Source: Riptortus pedestris
Taxonomy: Eukaryota; Arthropoda; Insecta; Hemiptera; Alydidae
Assembly (NCBI GenBank): GCA_019009955.1
Contig: CM032233.1
Coordinates: 63,341,001-63,405,000 of the forward strand
Direction: 5' to 3'
Length of the DNA: 64,000 bases
In this document: piece by piece, positions 1 through 13,586 of the stretch
How positions within the stretch are numbered: the first letter of the stretch is position 1
Layout of the letters: each line of letters opens with the position of its first letter
Program-made: the position numbers and the translations under genes
The notes under the pieces: generated by a model
Seen by the model: only the letters and a program-made list of their open reading frames with translations
Databases searched by the model: none
Told to the model about the DNA's origin: nothing

Positions 1-244
1 CGGACTTTTTTTTCTGTTGGTGGCAAACTGCGTGTCCAAGATTCCCGCCGACTGCAATACTATTTCTTCAAAGGGCTCTGCGAAATCTCCAGATTATGGG
101 CAGGATAGTATTTTGCATATCTTTTTAGACAGAGCTACGGACGCTATGCTTGATGACCTTAGCTTAACGATACACTTTTCTCATGGTGTGTTCGTGTATT
201 GGGGCCTTACACATTAATTTGTATATTGTTTCATGATTACGTGT

Positions 245-662
245 CATCATATTTTTTATAAACATATGAAAAGAGTAGGAATAAGGGTTTACTGAAATGT
301 GAAAACTAAACAAATACAAGTATGGTTAATATTGGAGATAGACAAAAAATATATAGAATAAACATTGCAGAAAATTAAATTTTAAATAAGATGGATTATA
401 TAACAGTTTTTGATTCGACATATAATAACAGAGATGTTTTGTTTCCCCCTCTCCTTCCCTTCTCCTAGTAGGATTTGAGCCGTTAAAGAAGTGGAACTTA
501 TTTTTTACATGAAACTCTTACATATTGAGTTTGGTAACCATCGACAAAAATAATTAACGGACATATTAATCATCTAGGTAAGAATTGATGGACATTTGAT
601 GTATTTTTTTTTAAATACTTGAGTGACAACCTCAATAGCTGATTTCACTTGGGCTAAAACGG
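245..662 (+). mobile_element. Family-A copy, strongly decayed, 5' end missing
   Basis: Collinear remnants: GAGTAGGAATAAGGGTTTAC, GAGTTTGGTAACCAT, then GATGGACATTTGA and CCTCAATAGCTGATTTCAC. Confidence 0.6.
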
Positions 663-739
663 TTTTGTTTGTTAAATATATATTGGAAGAGAAGGGATGA
701 TGTGAAATGTTCTATTGTCTCCAATTGTTGGAGTAAGGT

Positions 740-1080
740 GAGTGAAGGGCGGGCGATGGCGGGAGTAGGGGGTGGGTGTTTGAGAAGGAGGGTGCTTCCA
801 GGCAAGCCCAGAGTCATTTGCCCTGACAGACTGCCTAGCATTAATTTGCACTCCTCTCGGTGGTGGAAGGGCCTCGGGCCCAGCCGAATCGGACGGATAA
901 ACAGACAAGAATTAATGATGCTCGCGGAATTCATTTGGGTGGAAGGGGTAGGCGAGAGAGAAATTCCAATGCTAGTTTTTCACCAGGAGTTGTTGGGAAG
1001 AACGTGTGGAAAATTAATGGTCCGGATGAGTGAGGGCTTCGCCGGCAAGCAACCACCTCAAATTAAACTTCCTCTTATTG
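740..1080. promoter_or_regulatory. GC-richer island with clustered ATTAAT sites (candidate regulatory element)
   Basis: The G+C jump against both flanks is abrupt. Inside are GCATTAATTTGC (838-849), GAATTAAT (909-916), AAATTAATGG (1011-1020) and a forkhead-like ATAAACA (898-904). Open frames on both strands reflect the low stop density, not a recognisable protein. The function is inference. Confidence 0.35.
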
Positions 1081-1449
1081 TTTGAACGGAACCGTAATGA
1101 AAGCCCTCTGCCCTTCCTAGGCTTTCCTTGGAAGACTCCAATGCTTTAGTAAAACTTGAATGTTTCTAAACACATAGCAAAATACCAGTAGCAATACAAA
1201 AATATCATTTACACCAATTAGCCTCTCTATAAGCCTTTTGAATCAAAACCATCTTGCTGCCTGTTTATTCATTGATTAGATAATTGTTGGCATATTGGGC
1301 ACATAGAATCATCCCATTGAATTACGACTTTCTACCTCAGTTGTTAATATCTTGCGATAGAGTAAGTAACGCTACGTCATATATCGATAACTCTAATGAA
1401 AAAAACTATAAACAACATTAAACAATAATAGCCGAAACCTAAAAAAAAA

Positions 1450-2030
1450 AGTCCGTCACGCAGGGGATGCGTTAACAAAGCAGATTTCCAACGTGCGTCA
1501 CGTTTTTGCATTTATCTCAAAATGAAAAAGTTCAATGTGAATAATACTTTGTATTTACTCTTCAAATAAAGTGGTCCACAAAATAATAGATTATTGTTAA
1601 TATAGTATGAGTAGGGGTTTACACAAAGCCGAAAACTAAAATAATGCAAATATCTCGGTTAAAAATCAAGATAAGGAAAAAAGTACATAACATTTATAGA
1701 ACATTACATTTGCAATAAGACTGTTTCTGTAAAAATGTTCGATCCGACGCATAATAACGGAGATATTTTGAATTTTCAAAATTCTTCCCCTTTAAACCCC
1801 CCTCCCACTGGTCCGATTTTAGCAGTAAACGAACTTAATCTTCATTTTTACATAAATCGTTTAAATATCGACCACAAAAGCATTAACAGACAAATATGTA
1901 TAATGTTAAACGGACTTCATTTTCAGTCATCTCCATGGTAGGATCGTTGGACATTTGAGGAAATGTTTCGAAAATCGCGTCATGAGTACGACCTCAATAG
2001 CTGATTCCCCTTAAGTGAAATCTGGTTAAA
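1450..2030 (+). mobile_element. Family-A element, variant 5' half, no long AT tract
   Basis: The 5' end AGTCCGTCACGCAGGGGATG is intact. The variant segment GAGTAGGGGTTTACAC is followed by the common ATATCTCGGTT body. The 3' palindrome is mutated (CCCCTTAAGTGAAATC). Confidence 0.75.
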
Positions 2031-2039
2031 AAGTCTGAT

Positions 2040-3238
2040 GAAGACACCACACAGACTTGTACTCTTATTATAATAATTTATCAAAATTTTTCTGCGCTTC
2101 ATTTAAAATTATTTTATTTGAAAGTGATATCCGATATCTCCGTTACAATATGTATATTGTTAATATATAACAAAATGAGCCTATACTAATCTTCTGCATC
2201 TCTAATAGTTACAAAGAAATATGCAAATTTTTAATTTCATTAAGCTTAATTAATTATTTTTATCATATATTGTACAATTCGTTGAATTACATTATTTATG
2301 TCAATCAGTTAGTAAAAGAGAGCCACTAATCAGGGAGAGTCATTTCATAGACATATCGAATTTTGTTAAGACGTGTAAATAAATTCAAATTATGCTCAGG
2401 CACATGATATATATATATATATATATATATATTTCAAGAATGTTTGATGCAAAGTTGTATCGAAATTCGTTGTGTGGCGGACGTCTCATAACTTTAACAA
2501 TCCATCGTCTTATTGGCTCATCGGACATTTGAGCCACTGAGCGCACTAAAACAAACTTTACTATCCCTAAATATGTCTTTCTTCAAAATTGAGCTGGGCA
2601 AAAAACTTGTAGTGATAACCAGGAATAGAAGTTTACAGGAGAAATAATTAAGTTAATACTCCAGTGAGAAAAAAATATATAAAACCACAATTGTAGAATA
2701 GTACTATAAAGGACATTTTGCGGTTAGACTTATAATTACATTTACTCCTAAAGTGAAATAATTACCATTGAGGCTGTCTTTCCTAACTGATCGTTGAGTT
2801 CACATCAAGCGCTTTTGATGCGAGGCCATATTTTGAATCCTGTCAAATGTTGTACAAAATATGAATTTAGAATGGACGGATGACGACTTGGTGAGATGAA
2901 TCCCATACTTTGTATACCTCAAATAATTACATTTCACTCCTGTCTTAAACTCCTACTCCTTTCGGTCAAACTTTGAAGATTAGGGGAAATTTGTATATTA
3001 AACGAAACACATAAACCTGATAAAAGAACAATTTGGACCGTCTAGAGGTTACAACTGTAATTTTTAATGGTACATTTATTTGAAAACCTCATCTCTATTT
3101 TTGAGTTAAAAAGAGCCCTAGGTAAAAATTAGTCAAAACTAATGATGCTAGTGATTACTTAATGATATAAAAACTGAAGGCTAAGAACGTGAATATGGAA
3201 ATAACCCAGTTTAAGATCCAGTTACTACAAATCAAAAA

Positions 3239-3240
<2 letters not shown>
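2040..3240. other. AT-rich stretch without recognised gene
   Basis: Contains a short AT repeat at 2407-2432 and otherwise nothing I can name. Confidence 0.6.

Positions 3241-3242
<2 letters not shown>

Positions 3243-3274
<32 letters not shown>
3243..3274. repeat. Poly-A run (~32 nt)
   Basis: Uninterrupted A tract. It might mark a retroposed 3' end, but no element is recognisable upstream. Confidence 0.8.
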
Positions 3275-3275
<1 letters not shown>

Positions 3276-3436
3276 AGCATGATAATATTATTAAGATTAA
3301 TTATGTAATACATTTCTTGTGATGCACATTAGAAAAAATATTTCCTATTGTATATTTTGCTCCTACTTTAAACACCTATCAAATGGAAGTTTAGGCCGTT
3401 TTTTATATAAATAGTGTTAAAAGATTATATGTATAT

Positions 3437-3830
3437 ATATGGTGTTGTTGTTTTTTGGCGGTTTGGTCAATGTTGGTGAAAATATCTTAGTTTATGCCGA
3501 TAATTCGAGAATTTTATTTTCTCTTCTTCAGTGCTGTAAAAATACGGGTGCTACTTCATAATATTGCACATTGTTTTTAAATTGAAGTGCAACAGGAGTT
3601 GTTTATGCTATTTTATTGCTATGCTATTTTATTTGTTACACTCTAATTTAACAACAATGTGCAATATTATAAAGTAGCACCTGTATTTTTACAGCCCTGA
3701 AGAAGAGAAAATAAAACTCTCGAAATATCGGCATAAACTAAGATTTTTTCACCAACATTGATCAAACCTCCAAAAAAAAAAAATAACAGCACCATATATA
3801 AATATAACCTGGTCGAAAACATCAACACAA
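3437..3830. mobile_element. Foldback element with ~150-bp inverted arms
   Basis: The left arm (about 3441-3597) and right arm (about 3644-3796) are long inverted repeats. GGTGTTGTTG...GTTTGGTCAATGTTGGTGAA is answered by TTCACCAACATTGATCAAAC...AACAGCACC. A spacer of about 45 bp separates them and AT repeats flank both sides. A tail ATAACCTGGTCGAAAACATC follows. No coding content. Confidence 0.8.
3697..3725 (+). ncRNA. Hammerhead-ribozyme-like core in a foldback arm
   Basis: CTGAAGA (3697-3703, fitting CUGANGA) is followed by one extra A, a 4-bp stem (GAGA 3705-3708 with TCTC 3718-3721) and GAAA (3722-3725). These are the conserved catalytic boxes of a hammerhead in the right order. Helices I and III and the cleavage triplet were not identified, and the extra A is unusual, so activity is unproven. 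Confidence 0.3.
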
Positions 3831-5423
3831 ATATATATATATATACATGCGGGATTGGTAGAAATTTGAAGAAATCTTTCCAAAAACCCCAAAAGGCATA
3901 ACCCTTGGTAAAAAAAACAACAACTAAGCCTTAGACAAGTGCACTATAGGAGTAGCTTGAACGTAATAGACGTTGCTGCCATCGAAATTGATTTGTCCTT
4001 GTTTATGCAAATTCTCTGGTACTTTGACGCAGCTTATCAGGGGAAAAATATCTTCATCTCTTAGGTTACATTCACAGCTTGCCTAATACATTTTCTATTA
4101 GAATACTTTGCCTTGACAAGCCATTGTTCCAATTGATTAAATGAAGGATATATGATGCGGATGAATATCATTAAAGTATCAAGGCATGCATATTCATAGA
4201 AGCAATTAAGAAGCATTATGTTGTGTTTGTGGTTCCATTTTTTTTTAATCCTCTATGGTTGTTCATAACAGAGTTCTGTCTAGCCAATTTTCATAATATC
4301 ACCTAGACAATTATAATGATTCCTTTCTTCTAATGGCCAACAAAATAGTAGGGATCAAAAAAAGAATAATAAGAGGCATGATGCTTAGAATACATTCTCA
4401 AAGACTGTTTTAAAATTATAAGCTTTGAGCTTTTTTTAAAAATATTTCCGTTCAGATGGCTCTCAAATCAAATTATATAAATACAATTAAGCCCTAAATT
4501 ACGAGTTGTTATAATAATGTAATATTACTGTGTGGCACAAAGAAGTTTTTAAAAACACAGAAATTATATTTCATATTAAAAAGAATTCAATAACTATATT
4601 TTAATATTTGATATTATAAAAGACTCAATGATGTAGACGTCACATTTGAAAGCATGAATAAATATCTATTTTTATTAGATTATAAGCACAAAATTTAAAA
4701 TTACATTAATTTAAGAACATATTAACATATACCACACACGTTGTGATTAAACCAATTATTTATCTATTTATTCATTACAAATTGTTTAATTTGTGACTCC
4801 TTCCAAAAAGAAATTTAAATAACCGTCGGCAAGACGTAATAAAATGTTAGAAGACTAGGATTTATTTCAACCTAGTTTAATGCCCTCCCCCACCCCCGTT
4901 GTAGTGTTTTGTAACGCTTTCTTCCCATAGGCAATAAAACTAGAACGGCTGATGTTTGTTGAATTGTGACCAACCTCATGTTTGAGAATTAGGTACGATT
5001 CCAACTTTGGCATGAACGTTTAAGTATATATGGGCACATTAACTAAAATACAGCAGGGATAATAAATAGTAGTAGCATTCAGATAAAGTGACCCAATTAG
5101 TAGTCTTCCGTGAAGTAAAAGTTGGCTTACCTTATTTTTAAGTAAACAAAGCATACCTTTTAGCTTTCAACTATACATATTATACACACACACACACACA
5201 ATTTCGAAAATTTATAAAGCAAACTCTTGAGTTCACTACTGTTTAACAAGAATTTCTTGAGATGAATAAAATATTGATATAGTTTGAGGTGTGTGTGAAA
5301 ATTTCGAATGTATACCCAATAAAATATTGGGGTTCTATTTAGCCAATATGTAGGGCTTAGTTTTTATTTTGGCTGACTTAAAAGGGATGCTTTCCACGTT
5401 GGCAATACGAATTTATACAATCA

Positions 5424-5500
5424 AAATTCCTACCCTGGCTAGAAAATAATGGATAACCCGTCACAATTAGCTTTTGCAGTATCAACTGGACGTTATTAAA
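5424..5500 (+). mobile_element. SINE 3' fragment, same family as 40791
   Basis: Only the 3' half remains: CCCTGGCTAGAAAA, then GGATAACCCGTC and AATTAGC, then GGACGTTATTAAAC. Confidence 0.6.
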
Positions 5501-5842
5501 CAAAAAAAGTAAAGTTTATATAATGCATAAATTATACAAACAAAAAATAAACGGCTAACTAAGCACGGAGTTTGTTCATGATGAGAAGAAGAACCTCTTT
5601 CCTGTTCAGAATTATACGTTTTTCCTATAAGGCCCTGGGGATGTCTGTTGCTGAGAAGGCTCTGGGGACATTCTCCTCAGCAAGCCTTACATGATCAGCC
5701 TCCTGGAGAAGTATATAATTATTTCACCTAAACCGGTTGCAACAGGTTAATTGTGCCTTTAATTACTAAGGAATGTCATCTAGTGAATAAAAACTGTTTT
5801 GAAATCGGCCTCATACTTGCATGGAAACCGTAGAAGTATTAC

Positions 5843-5846
<4 letters not shown>

Positions 5847-5895
<49 letters not shown>
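5847..5895. repeat. (AT)n microsatellite
   Basis: TA repeat not associated with a recognised element. Confidence 0.9.
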
Positions 5896-5898
<3 letters not shown>

Positions 5899-5899
5899 A

Positions 5900-8800
5900 G
5901 GCCATTCCTAAAAGTCACCAATTGAAATTTTTCACTCTCCTTGTATTAAAATAGTAGAGTCGGCTATTGTAATTCAGAAATGTGAAGTAACAAAAAGCTA
6001 AGATGATCTTGGGCGATGAAATATATGTTCTGCTTAATTTTTACGTTGTTCGATTTAAAAAAAAAATATTTATAATTAATAATTACAAACAGCTGTAACT
6101 CGCTTTTGTTGAATGTGAGGTATTGATTGAAGATCAAAAAGTATAATTTAGTCGTCTTTCGTCAATCAAAATTATTTAGCTTACAATAATCATAGTAAAC
6201 TTCAATAAGTGTTCTATGAAGACAAACTGGTATAATTAGTGATGACCAGTTAACTATTTTGTAAAACACAAAAATAACTAAAAAAAAAAAAAAATCTAAG
6301 ACAGAGAAATCGAATGATACACTTGTGAAAAGCAGCCTTTTCTTTCTTACTTCAATCTGAATCCGCTCTTTCCTACCATGATATGTTTTTCGTCGTTAAT
6401 ATCATTTAACGTTTTTCGAATTTTTCTACCCCAAACATAACATAAGGGAACTAGTTTCATAATTTTAAGTGAATTTCGACTGCAAGCGGGAGAATGATAA
6501 AAACATTGTGATGTATATAAAATTGGACATTCAATGGGATCTTATTTTTTATGCACATTTTGCTATCAATGCACATACGATTTGCTATCAATATAAAACA
6601 GTTTTGAGGATATTAGAACAACATTAATAGTCAATCAAAACAGATATTTCTTTGCATTCTACCGATACGGGTTATGCTACATCCAATGTAATAAATAATA
6701 TCAGCTATAATTTACTCCAATTATATTTTTATCCAAAGCTTTAGGCATGCAGTTTGGATTTAAAAAAAAAAAACTGTTTCAACAACCGTATAGACGAATT
6801 ATGTTTATTTATTTTTTTTGAAGTTATTTGCGTTAGGTATTAATTTCAGAAAACTTGGAGGTGTTAAAGTTTATGACTATGGCCATTTTTGTGTTACCGA
6901 CTTTCACGTGCACTTAAAATAATCAAATCTGTTAAGCCTGTTACATGGATAGTGCCAAGAACAAAAAGAACATTTATTTTTTATTTAGGATATTTTTTTG
7001 TTAAAAGTCTATGCTCAACAATCGGGAAAAATTTATACAGAAGAAATATTGACGTTGGCGACCTCATTTATAAATCATATGACGTATGAGAGTTCCAAAT
7101 TCAGATACTTTGCAGCTACTGTATGGACAACCGTATTATTTTATAATATTCGATGAAATAATTATACCCGGCAGAATATAAGTAATACATTCCTTAATTA
7201 TGATTTTAGAATATTTTAATAATCCGATATTCCAGTTTTTATTTTCAAAAAATAGGCGTTTTTTATTTTTTAATTAAATCCTCAGAAGGAGACCACCAAA
7301 TTAGTGGATTTACTTTACTTCCATGAATATAGAATATTATGATTTTAGAATAATGTATTCATTCAATAAATATACATTCGCCTTATAAAATAATCCGAGA
7401 AAAGTATAATATCCTTCTTGAAATGAATTAAACAAAATATATTGACTGGGCGTTTATAACGTAAAATGGGCATTGAGTAGAACTGAAATATTTTATCAGC
7501 AGGAGAATATAACGTAATACAAAAATCACGATGAAGTAAAAAACAAATACTTCCTTTATGAATTAGAAAATAACTACTCATATAGAAAAAAAAATCTTTT
7601 TTCGTAATCCGAACTTAATGGTTTCTACTTTCATATAGCTTTATCAAAGCTTCAGAATATTTTTCAACATGTGCCAAAATTCATTTTGCTTCTTCTGTAT
7701 TCGTTTCTCAAAATATTAGTTGATGATAAAAAACTACGTAGTCTGTAACACGAATGTTTTAGTGGGTGGATATATTCTCCTCAAACTGGTATTTGTTGTT
7801 TACATGTAGTTTTCGTAAACTGTATTCTCTATTTTTATTTTCAATAAATCATGCAATGCAGGCAGATAGACAGTTTTTGTACAAAAGTTACCCTTTAAAA
7901 CTGCTGCTCAGGTAATGACGCACGTGGGATTTGAATTAGCTTTCTCTTGTTACAAGAAAAAATTAACATCTAACTAACGAACATCTTATAATTAGATAGA
8001 TAAATAGATTCATAACTAATTAATTCATATTCGTTCATTTGTATTAGTTTAACGTTTATCAGCTCTTTGTAAAGTATTGTTGAAGTACAAAATTTCTTAA
8101 TGTGAATAGACTCTAATGTATGCTGAGTATTATTTTGATTCATATTTATGCTGGTTTTACTTCTGTGTATCCCTTAATTGGCCATAATTCGTTGATTTTT
8201 TTTTTTTTTTAAGATAACAGGCCTTATTCCAAAAATAAGTGAATGCACATGAAAGTATTAACAAACGGTATAAGCCTAGGAGCGGGGTTTGAGAGAGGAT
8301 GGCTGCCCTCATCTTTTGATTATGAATTTCAACACATCAACGGTATAAGCTATATTGCAATATCATGCCGCTAATATTGGGTACTGTTATAAAGGAAGCA
8401 ATATCTACTACAGGAGTTTAGTTAACAAATCTTAAATAGTTTGTGGTGTACATGTGTCCATTTCATGCAATATTCCAAATATAGCAGTATACTGATGACC
8501 TTATTAAAGATCCCATGGAATGAAGGCTCGTATTCCTAATTATCATAACTGTGATCTATGTAAGAAAGCATTGAATCTAAGAGGCGATGTCGAAATTGGG
8601 AGTTGTTGTTCACCAATTCCAATAGACTATCTAAATATTGGTGAAAGTTCGGTCTATTTCTATACTTACTTTTGCTCCCCTTCAATGGAATGTCATTGCA
8701 TCAGTTATATTACCAACAAGTGTCGTCATTGTCCTTTTATCTCTAATGGGCTTCTACTTCTGTCTCATGGATTGACATCACGGGAAGGATGAACTGTTTT

Positions 8801-11800
8801 TGTTAAAGCTGTCTTGTAAATGTGTTGTTTAATCTTAAGTTATAAAGGCCATACTTTTTTTAACTATGTTACTTATCATGTTTACTGCGCTCCCAGCCAT
8901 AGAGGGGTTTAAAAAATACTGTTTCCTGTATTCATATAAAGATTAAAATAGTTTAGCTACTAAATAACTCAATACTTGTCTTCACATATGTCCTCTGTCT
9001 GTAAGTATGATTAGGCAAATATTGATGAATTTACTTTGTTTGAATTCCCACTCCTGTTATGGGGAGGAAAGTACCAAATAGCATATCTTAAGAAAGGCCA
9101 TTGCCTTTTCTGCGAGAAACCAAAATATTCTCAACCCTGTCCAGTTAATTTATGTAATACTAATGAAACATTTTTGTGGCTTGAAAATGGATGTAAAAAT
9201 TAGGAATTCATACTTTAGAAAAACTTTTCATTACTATACAATACATTCTAAACGGAAAGTTTAGTTAACAGGACTTAGTTAATAAAGATAAAAGAAGAAT
9301 ATCTTCTTGATGGCTAGGTTAAAAAATAATACTCTATTAAATATCCCCTTGAAATGATCAGAATAACACATTTATTTGTACAGGAATGATGAATATTCCA
9401 GTGGCGGAGGAAATTTAATAGCACTTGGTGCATCGCTAGTATAAGTTATTTGGTCTCTGAAGCCATTTCCCTCCAAATATAATTTTAATGTATTACAATA
9501 ATGGCATTCCTAGTTAACTTAAATCCCATTTTTTTCAATTTTACTATTTGAAAAAGAAATAAAATAATGGAATCACAATTTCTTAGTTGAAGCTTGACAT
9601 TTCTTAATTTTAGTTCTTTTGGAGTGAAAACAATTGGAATTTTAGTGATAATTTACGAAATTGAACATACAGGCAGGGCTAAATTTGTTGATGAAATATT
9701 ATAATTAATTTTTTTCAGAGAATTTTATTCACTTACTTTATATTCACTAGACAGCGGGTGTATATATGTGAATGTGCGCATTAACCTTCTTATAAATTTT
9801 TTCTTGTTCTTGCCGCTCATACTGAAGTTGATTTTTAGGTGTTTCCCGAGATTTTACGCTTCGTTCTATTCATTTTCATTGCATGTAATTGAACACAAGA
9901 TGGAATTATTTTCATATGGTGGAACGCATTAGTAGGGGTAGTGAATGAGTCCTTTTTGCACAAATTCCTTTGCTAGTATCGCGTTTTCATGTGATTTTTT
10001 TCAGTTCCTTTTTTTGACCTGAGACTGGTCTTCTTAAAGCAACTCAAGTTTTCTGGATAGTTTTAAATTTTCTTCCTTTCTTAAGAAATTATTATTGGCC
10101 CTCATAACGTTTCTGAAAGATTATGAATTTCATCCCTACGTCAAGATCTTCAGCAGCTCAAATATGAATTTGTAATTAGAGGCACCTTTAATCCTGCCAT
10201 CGTAGGAAACGTATAAATGCTCATTTTGGTGGTGCACCTACAGGTTTTACAACCATACCAGCCGGATAAATTCCATTTTAAAATATAAAATACCTACTTA
10301 ATTTTGTAACGTTAAGGAAAAGGAAACCTTGAAGAGAACAATGACCCTAAACACTCAGGTCATTCCTACTAATCAATAGAGGATCTTTAAGGAAACAAAA
10401 AAAGTTATAATAACTAAATGAATGAATGAATAGGTTTTAGCAACTCCCTTTAAACGGGGAGAGCAAAGTTTTCTTCACTCCCTAATATCAGGGAATGGTG
10501 AATGAAAGACCATTTGCTGAAGGTGGACACCACTAGAGGTAATTATGAGGTAGAAATAGGCTCCTACAAGTTGAAATAGCGTGCGCAGGCCGGCCAGCTT
10601 ATTCCTGTCACTCTTCCTTGAATCATTTAGGAAGGATGCTACCAGCAAGGTCATCATTCCTGCCGCCTAAATCTGCAGAAGCGGTCGTCTACTTCCTTAT
10701 CCACATTTACGAAATGGCTACGACATCATGCCCCCCACCATGGGTTTATATTGGGAGCGATGCTTTTCAATAGAAGGACGAAAGACGAGTTTTATTAAAA
10801 TAGTTATCTGCTTTCAATTTTGTATGTTATCTCCTTGAGAGCATAGTGATGTAGAGAGCTTGATAGTTGGAGCCATTATCCAGTCCTTCAAATTAAGGAA
10901 GAAATCTCCTCATAGAAAGTGGGATCTCTGCCAATATGTTTGACCATTCACTAGTGTTTTCTGCTAGGCATAGGTAATATACCTATTCTCTACAAGCCTT
11001 CCTCCATACATCTGTTCATTACATTTCAGAGATTTTCTTATTTATTTATCCTCCGTATAATATCCTGCATGAAGTTAGTCCCTGGTCTTAAATGTAGGAT
11101 AGGCTACAGAAGTGCTCAATCAAGCAGAACATAAGTGTATTTTTATGCTAGTTTCGGACACCTTTGGAATCCTTCTTCAGAGCATATTGTACTTGACATT
11201 GTATCTCCCTGCTGTCCTATGTAACAATTTTGTTGCTAAGAAGGATAAACTGTAAGCATTAAAAAATATTTTTTATTTTTCTAATGGAGTGTAGCGATAC
11301 CCAACTACGCTCTAGGCCTCCATATAATATATTTTTTGGCCAGCTGCAGGATTTAATTTTTACAAGATAACTCATCTACTGAATTATCACCAAGAGTTTA
11401 ACGTTAGGTCAATTATACGATTTCATGAATTTGGTGTTTATTCTTGCCCTTCCCTTTTATTGCTTTTTAACCGTCCAAAGTGATATAAAATAAGAGAGCT
11501 AACTGTTCTTCTTAGTAGTTCACCTTTCACTTAACCACTAGTCTTATTACTGCCTTGAATCTTATCAACTAGACTTTGCTTCAGAATTTCTTTAATTACT
11601 GTATATACCGCTGGATCGACTACCATTCACATCATGAAAGTAATAAAAAAATAATTTGAAGGAGTATTGATGTCTGAAAAAGGACGCTATGAATATGTCT
11701 GGGATGAGAAGGGTACAATTTCTTACATTTTTACCTAGTTAGTACTATTATACTAAGTAATTAATATCTTTAATTAAGTCTTCACGTAGTGCCTATTGAA

Positions 11801-12480
11801 GAAAAGTACCACCAGGTATTCCATACATAGCTGTAAACCTGTACCAGTTATGTTCATTAAGCATTTTATTCTAGAAAAATGGTTCCCCAGTCGCACTTTT
11901 CATTTAAGCACGTAATATGTCTGTAACATATTCATTACATAGTTATAATTACACTCACTAAATGAGTTTTAATTATCATAGGTAAAAAGTCACTAACCTA
12001 AATGTGGCCATCCCTTGCGGGTGTTTTACTTATTGTGAATGCTTTATTTCCAAGATGACACCGGAAATGGATATTTTTCTCCCGCCATCCACTTTGTTCT
12101 GAAAAGAGCAATTATAATTAAACGACATTAGCTTAGTTGGTTTTAAAAAGATTTTCTCATACAGTCACTTTAATTGTTTGTTTACATCATAAAATGGAGC
12201 AGGAGACTACATCAAACTGAAACATAAAAAATGTCATTATTCCTCTTATTTTTAGCTTCATTCAGGTTCCGTAATTTGAGCTTATGTTGCTTAACTAATA
12301 TCACGATTTCAATGTTAATATGTACTGTATTTCTAGAAATAAACCGTATGTAAAATCCTGTTATGATTATGTTTTTACTCCTTCTACAATATATTTTCCC
12401 CTGTGCGCAGTATATTCATTGTATGGGCTCATGTGACAAATAAAACATGGAAATCCTATGTTTTATAATGCTAATCATCA
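5900..12480. other. 6.5-kb stretch without recognised gene or repeat
   Basis: AT-rich with short frames only. A small Cys-rich frame at 8520-8792 and a slightly GC-richer patch at 10480-10770 show no family motif. Confidence 0.55.
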
Positions 12481-12640
12481 TTTTAGCGAAAGTCCCTTAA
12501 CCGAAATCAGCTGGTACGGTTGCACTCATGATGAGATTCTACAAGTGATCCACCGTTCCTACGTAGGACATGACGAAAATGAGTTCCGTTCAAATTTATG
12601 CATTTGTTACCATTCGGGCGGTCGTAATTGATAATTAACG
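12481..12640 (-). mobile_element. Family-A 3' end, decayed
   Basis: TTTTAGCGAAAGTCCCTTAA, CACTCATGATG and GACGAAAATGAGTTCCGTTC follow the reverse-oriented 3' end of the family. Confidence 0.6.
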
Positions 12641-13489
12641 TAACTCAATATTTAAGTATATACATGACATACAACTAATGAAGAAACCGAATATCGAGTA
12701 CGTTAATTTCTATAATCTGGCCCGGAAAATGGTAAATTCGTTCATAATGAGATAAAACTACAAGCATTAAACTGATAAATAATTATTTATTATAAAATAA
12801 TAAGTGTACAGACATATTTGTAATATATTATTGATTAAAAGTATTAATTAATATATAATTAAAAAAATGAATTATTCCAACTTTAAATTGATATATTATC
12901 CAACAATTTGAATAATAATTTAATTTCTCGTGGTGTCTTCTACAATTATTTCTTAGCAATTATTACCATGCTATAAAACAAAAATTCAATATTGTAGAGT
13001 ATTAGATCAGATGAACTGAACAAGTATGACTTGCTCCATTATTATGAGTCTGAACGATATATGTATATACATAACCAATCTTCTTGCAAATTTAATTGCT
13101 TGCAGCTGTTGTATACATTTTTTTTTTTTAATTTAGTACGCCACTATATCATGGAACTTCTTATTTCAACTTAAATAAAACGTATCGTTTTCACTGAATT
13201 TTTACTATGTGAGACTAAGGAATAAATTTGTAGTGTAAGATCCATAATATTCGAAATAACTTCGTTATAAAGTCTGGGATTGAAAAACGTATTATCATCA
13301 AACTTGTTGATAATTTAATATTGTTCAATTATTGTGCATATAACAATTATACACTTTTCCGACAACTTAAATATTACCAGAGTTATATGATTTTTTTTTT
13401 GTTATAAGTCTAGGCTAGTGTATCAATGTCCTCTCGTGCCCAGCTTAAATATTCAGTCATCTCCACATCGGCTTTTTATTTGCAAATTT

Positions 13490-13586
13490 GCAATGAAATA
13501 GTGCATAGAATTTGAAATCTTTGTTTGCACTTCATTGCATCAGACGGGAAATCTGCTTAGTTCACGCAGCACCTCCGAGACGTACT
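13490..13586 (-). mobile_element. Family-A 5' end remnant
   Basis: GGGAAATCTGCTTAGTTCAC followed by GCAGCACCTCCGAGACGTAC matches the family 5' end in reverse. Confidence 0.5.

Noticed and set aside
669..1085. 138-codon + strand ORF as a gene
   Set aside because: Lies in a GC-rich island where several frames on both strands are open; no motif, no splice support.
8520..8792. Cys-rich 90-codon ORF as a small secreted or zinc-binding protein
   Set aside because: No signal peptide, no regular Cys spacing, no splice context; composition like the surrounding DNA.
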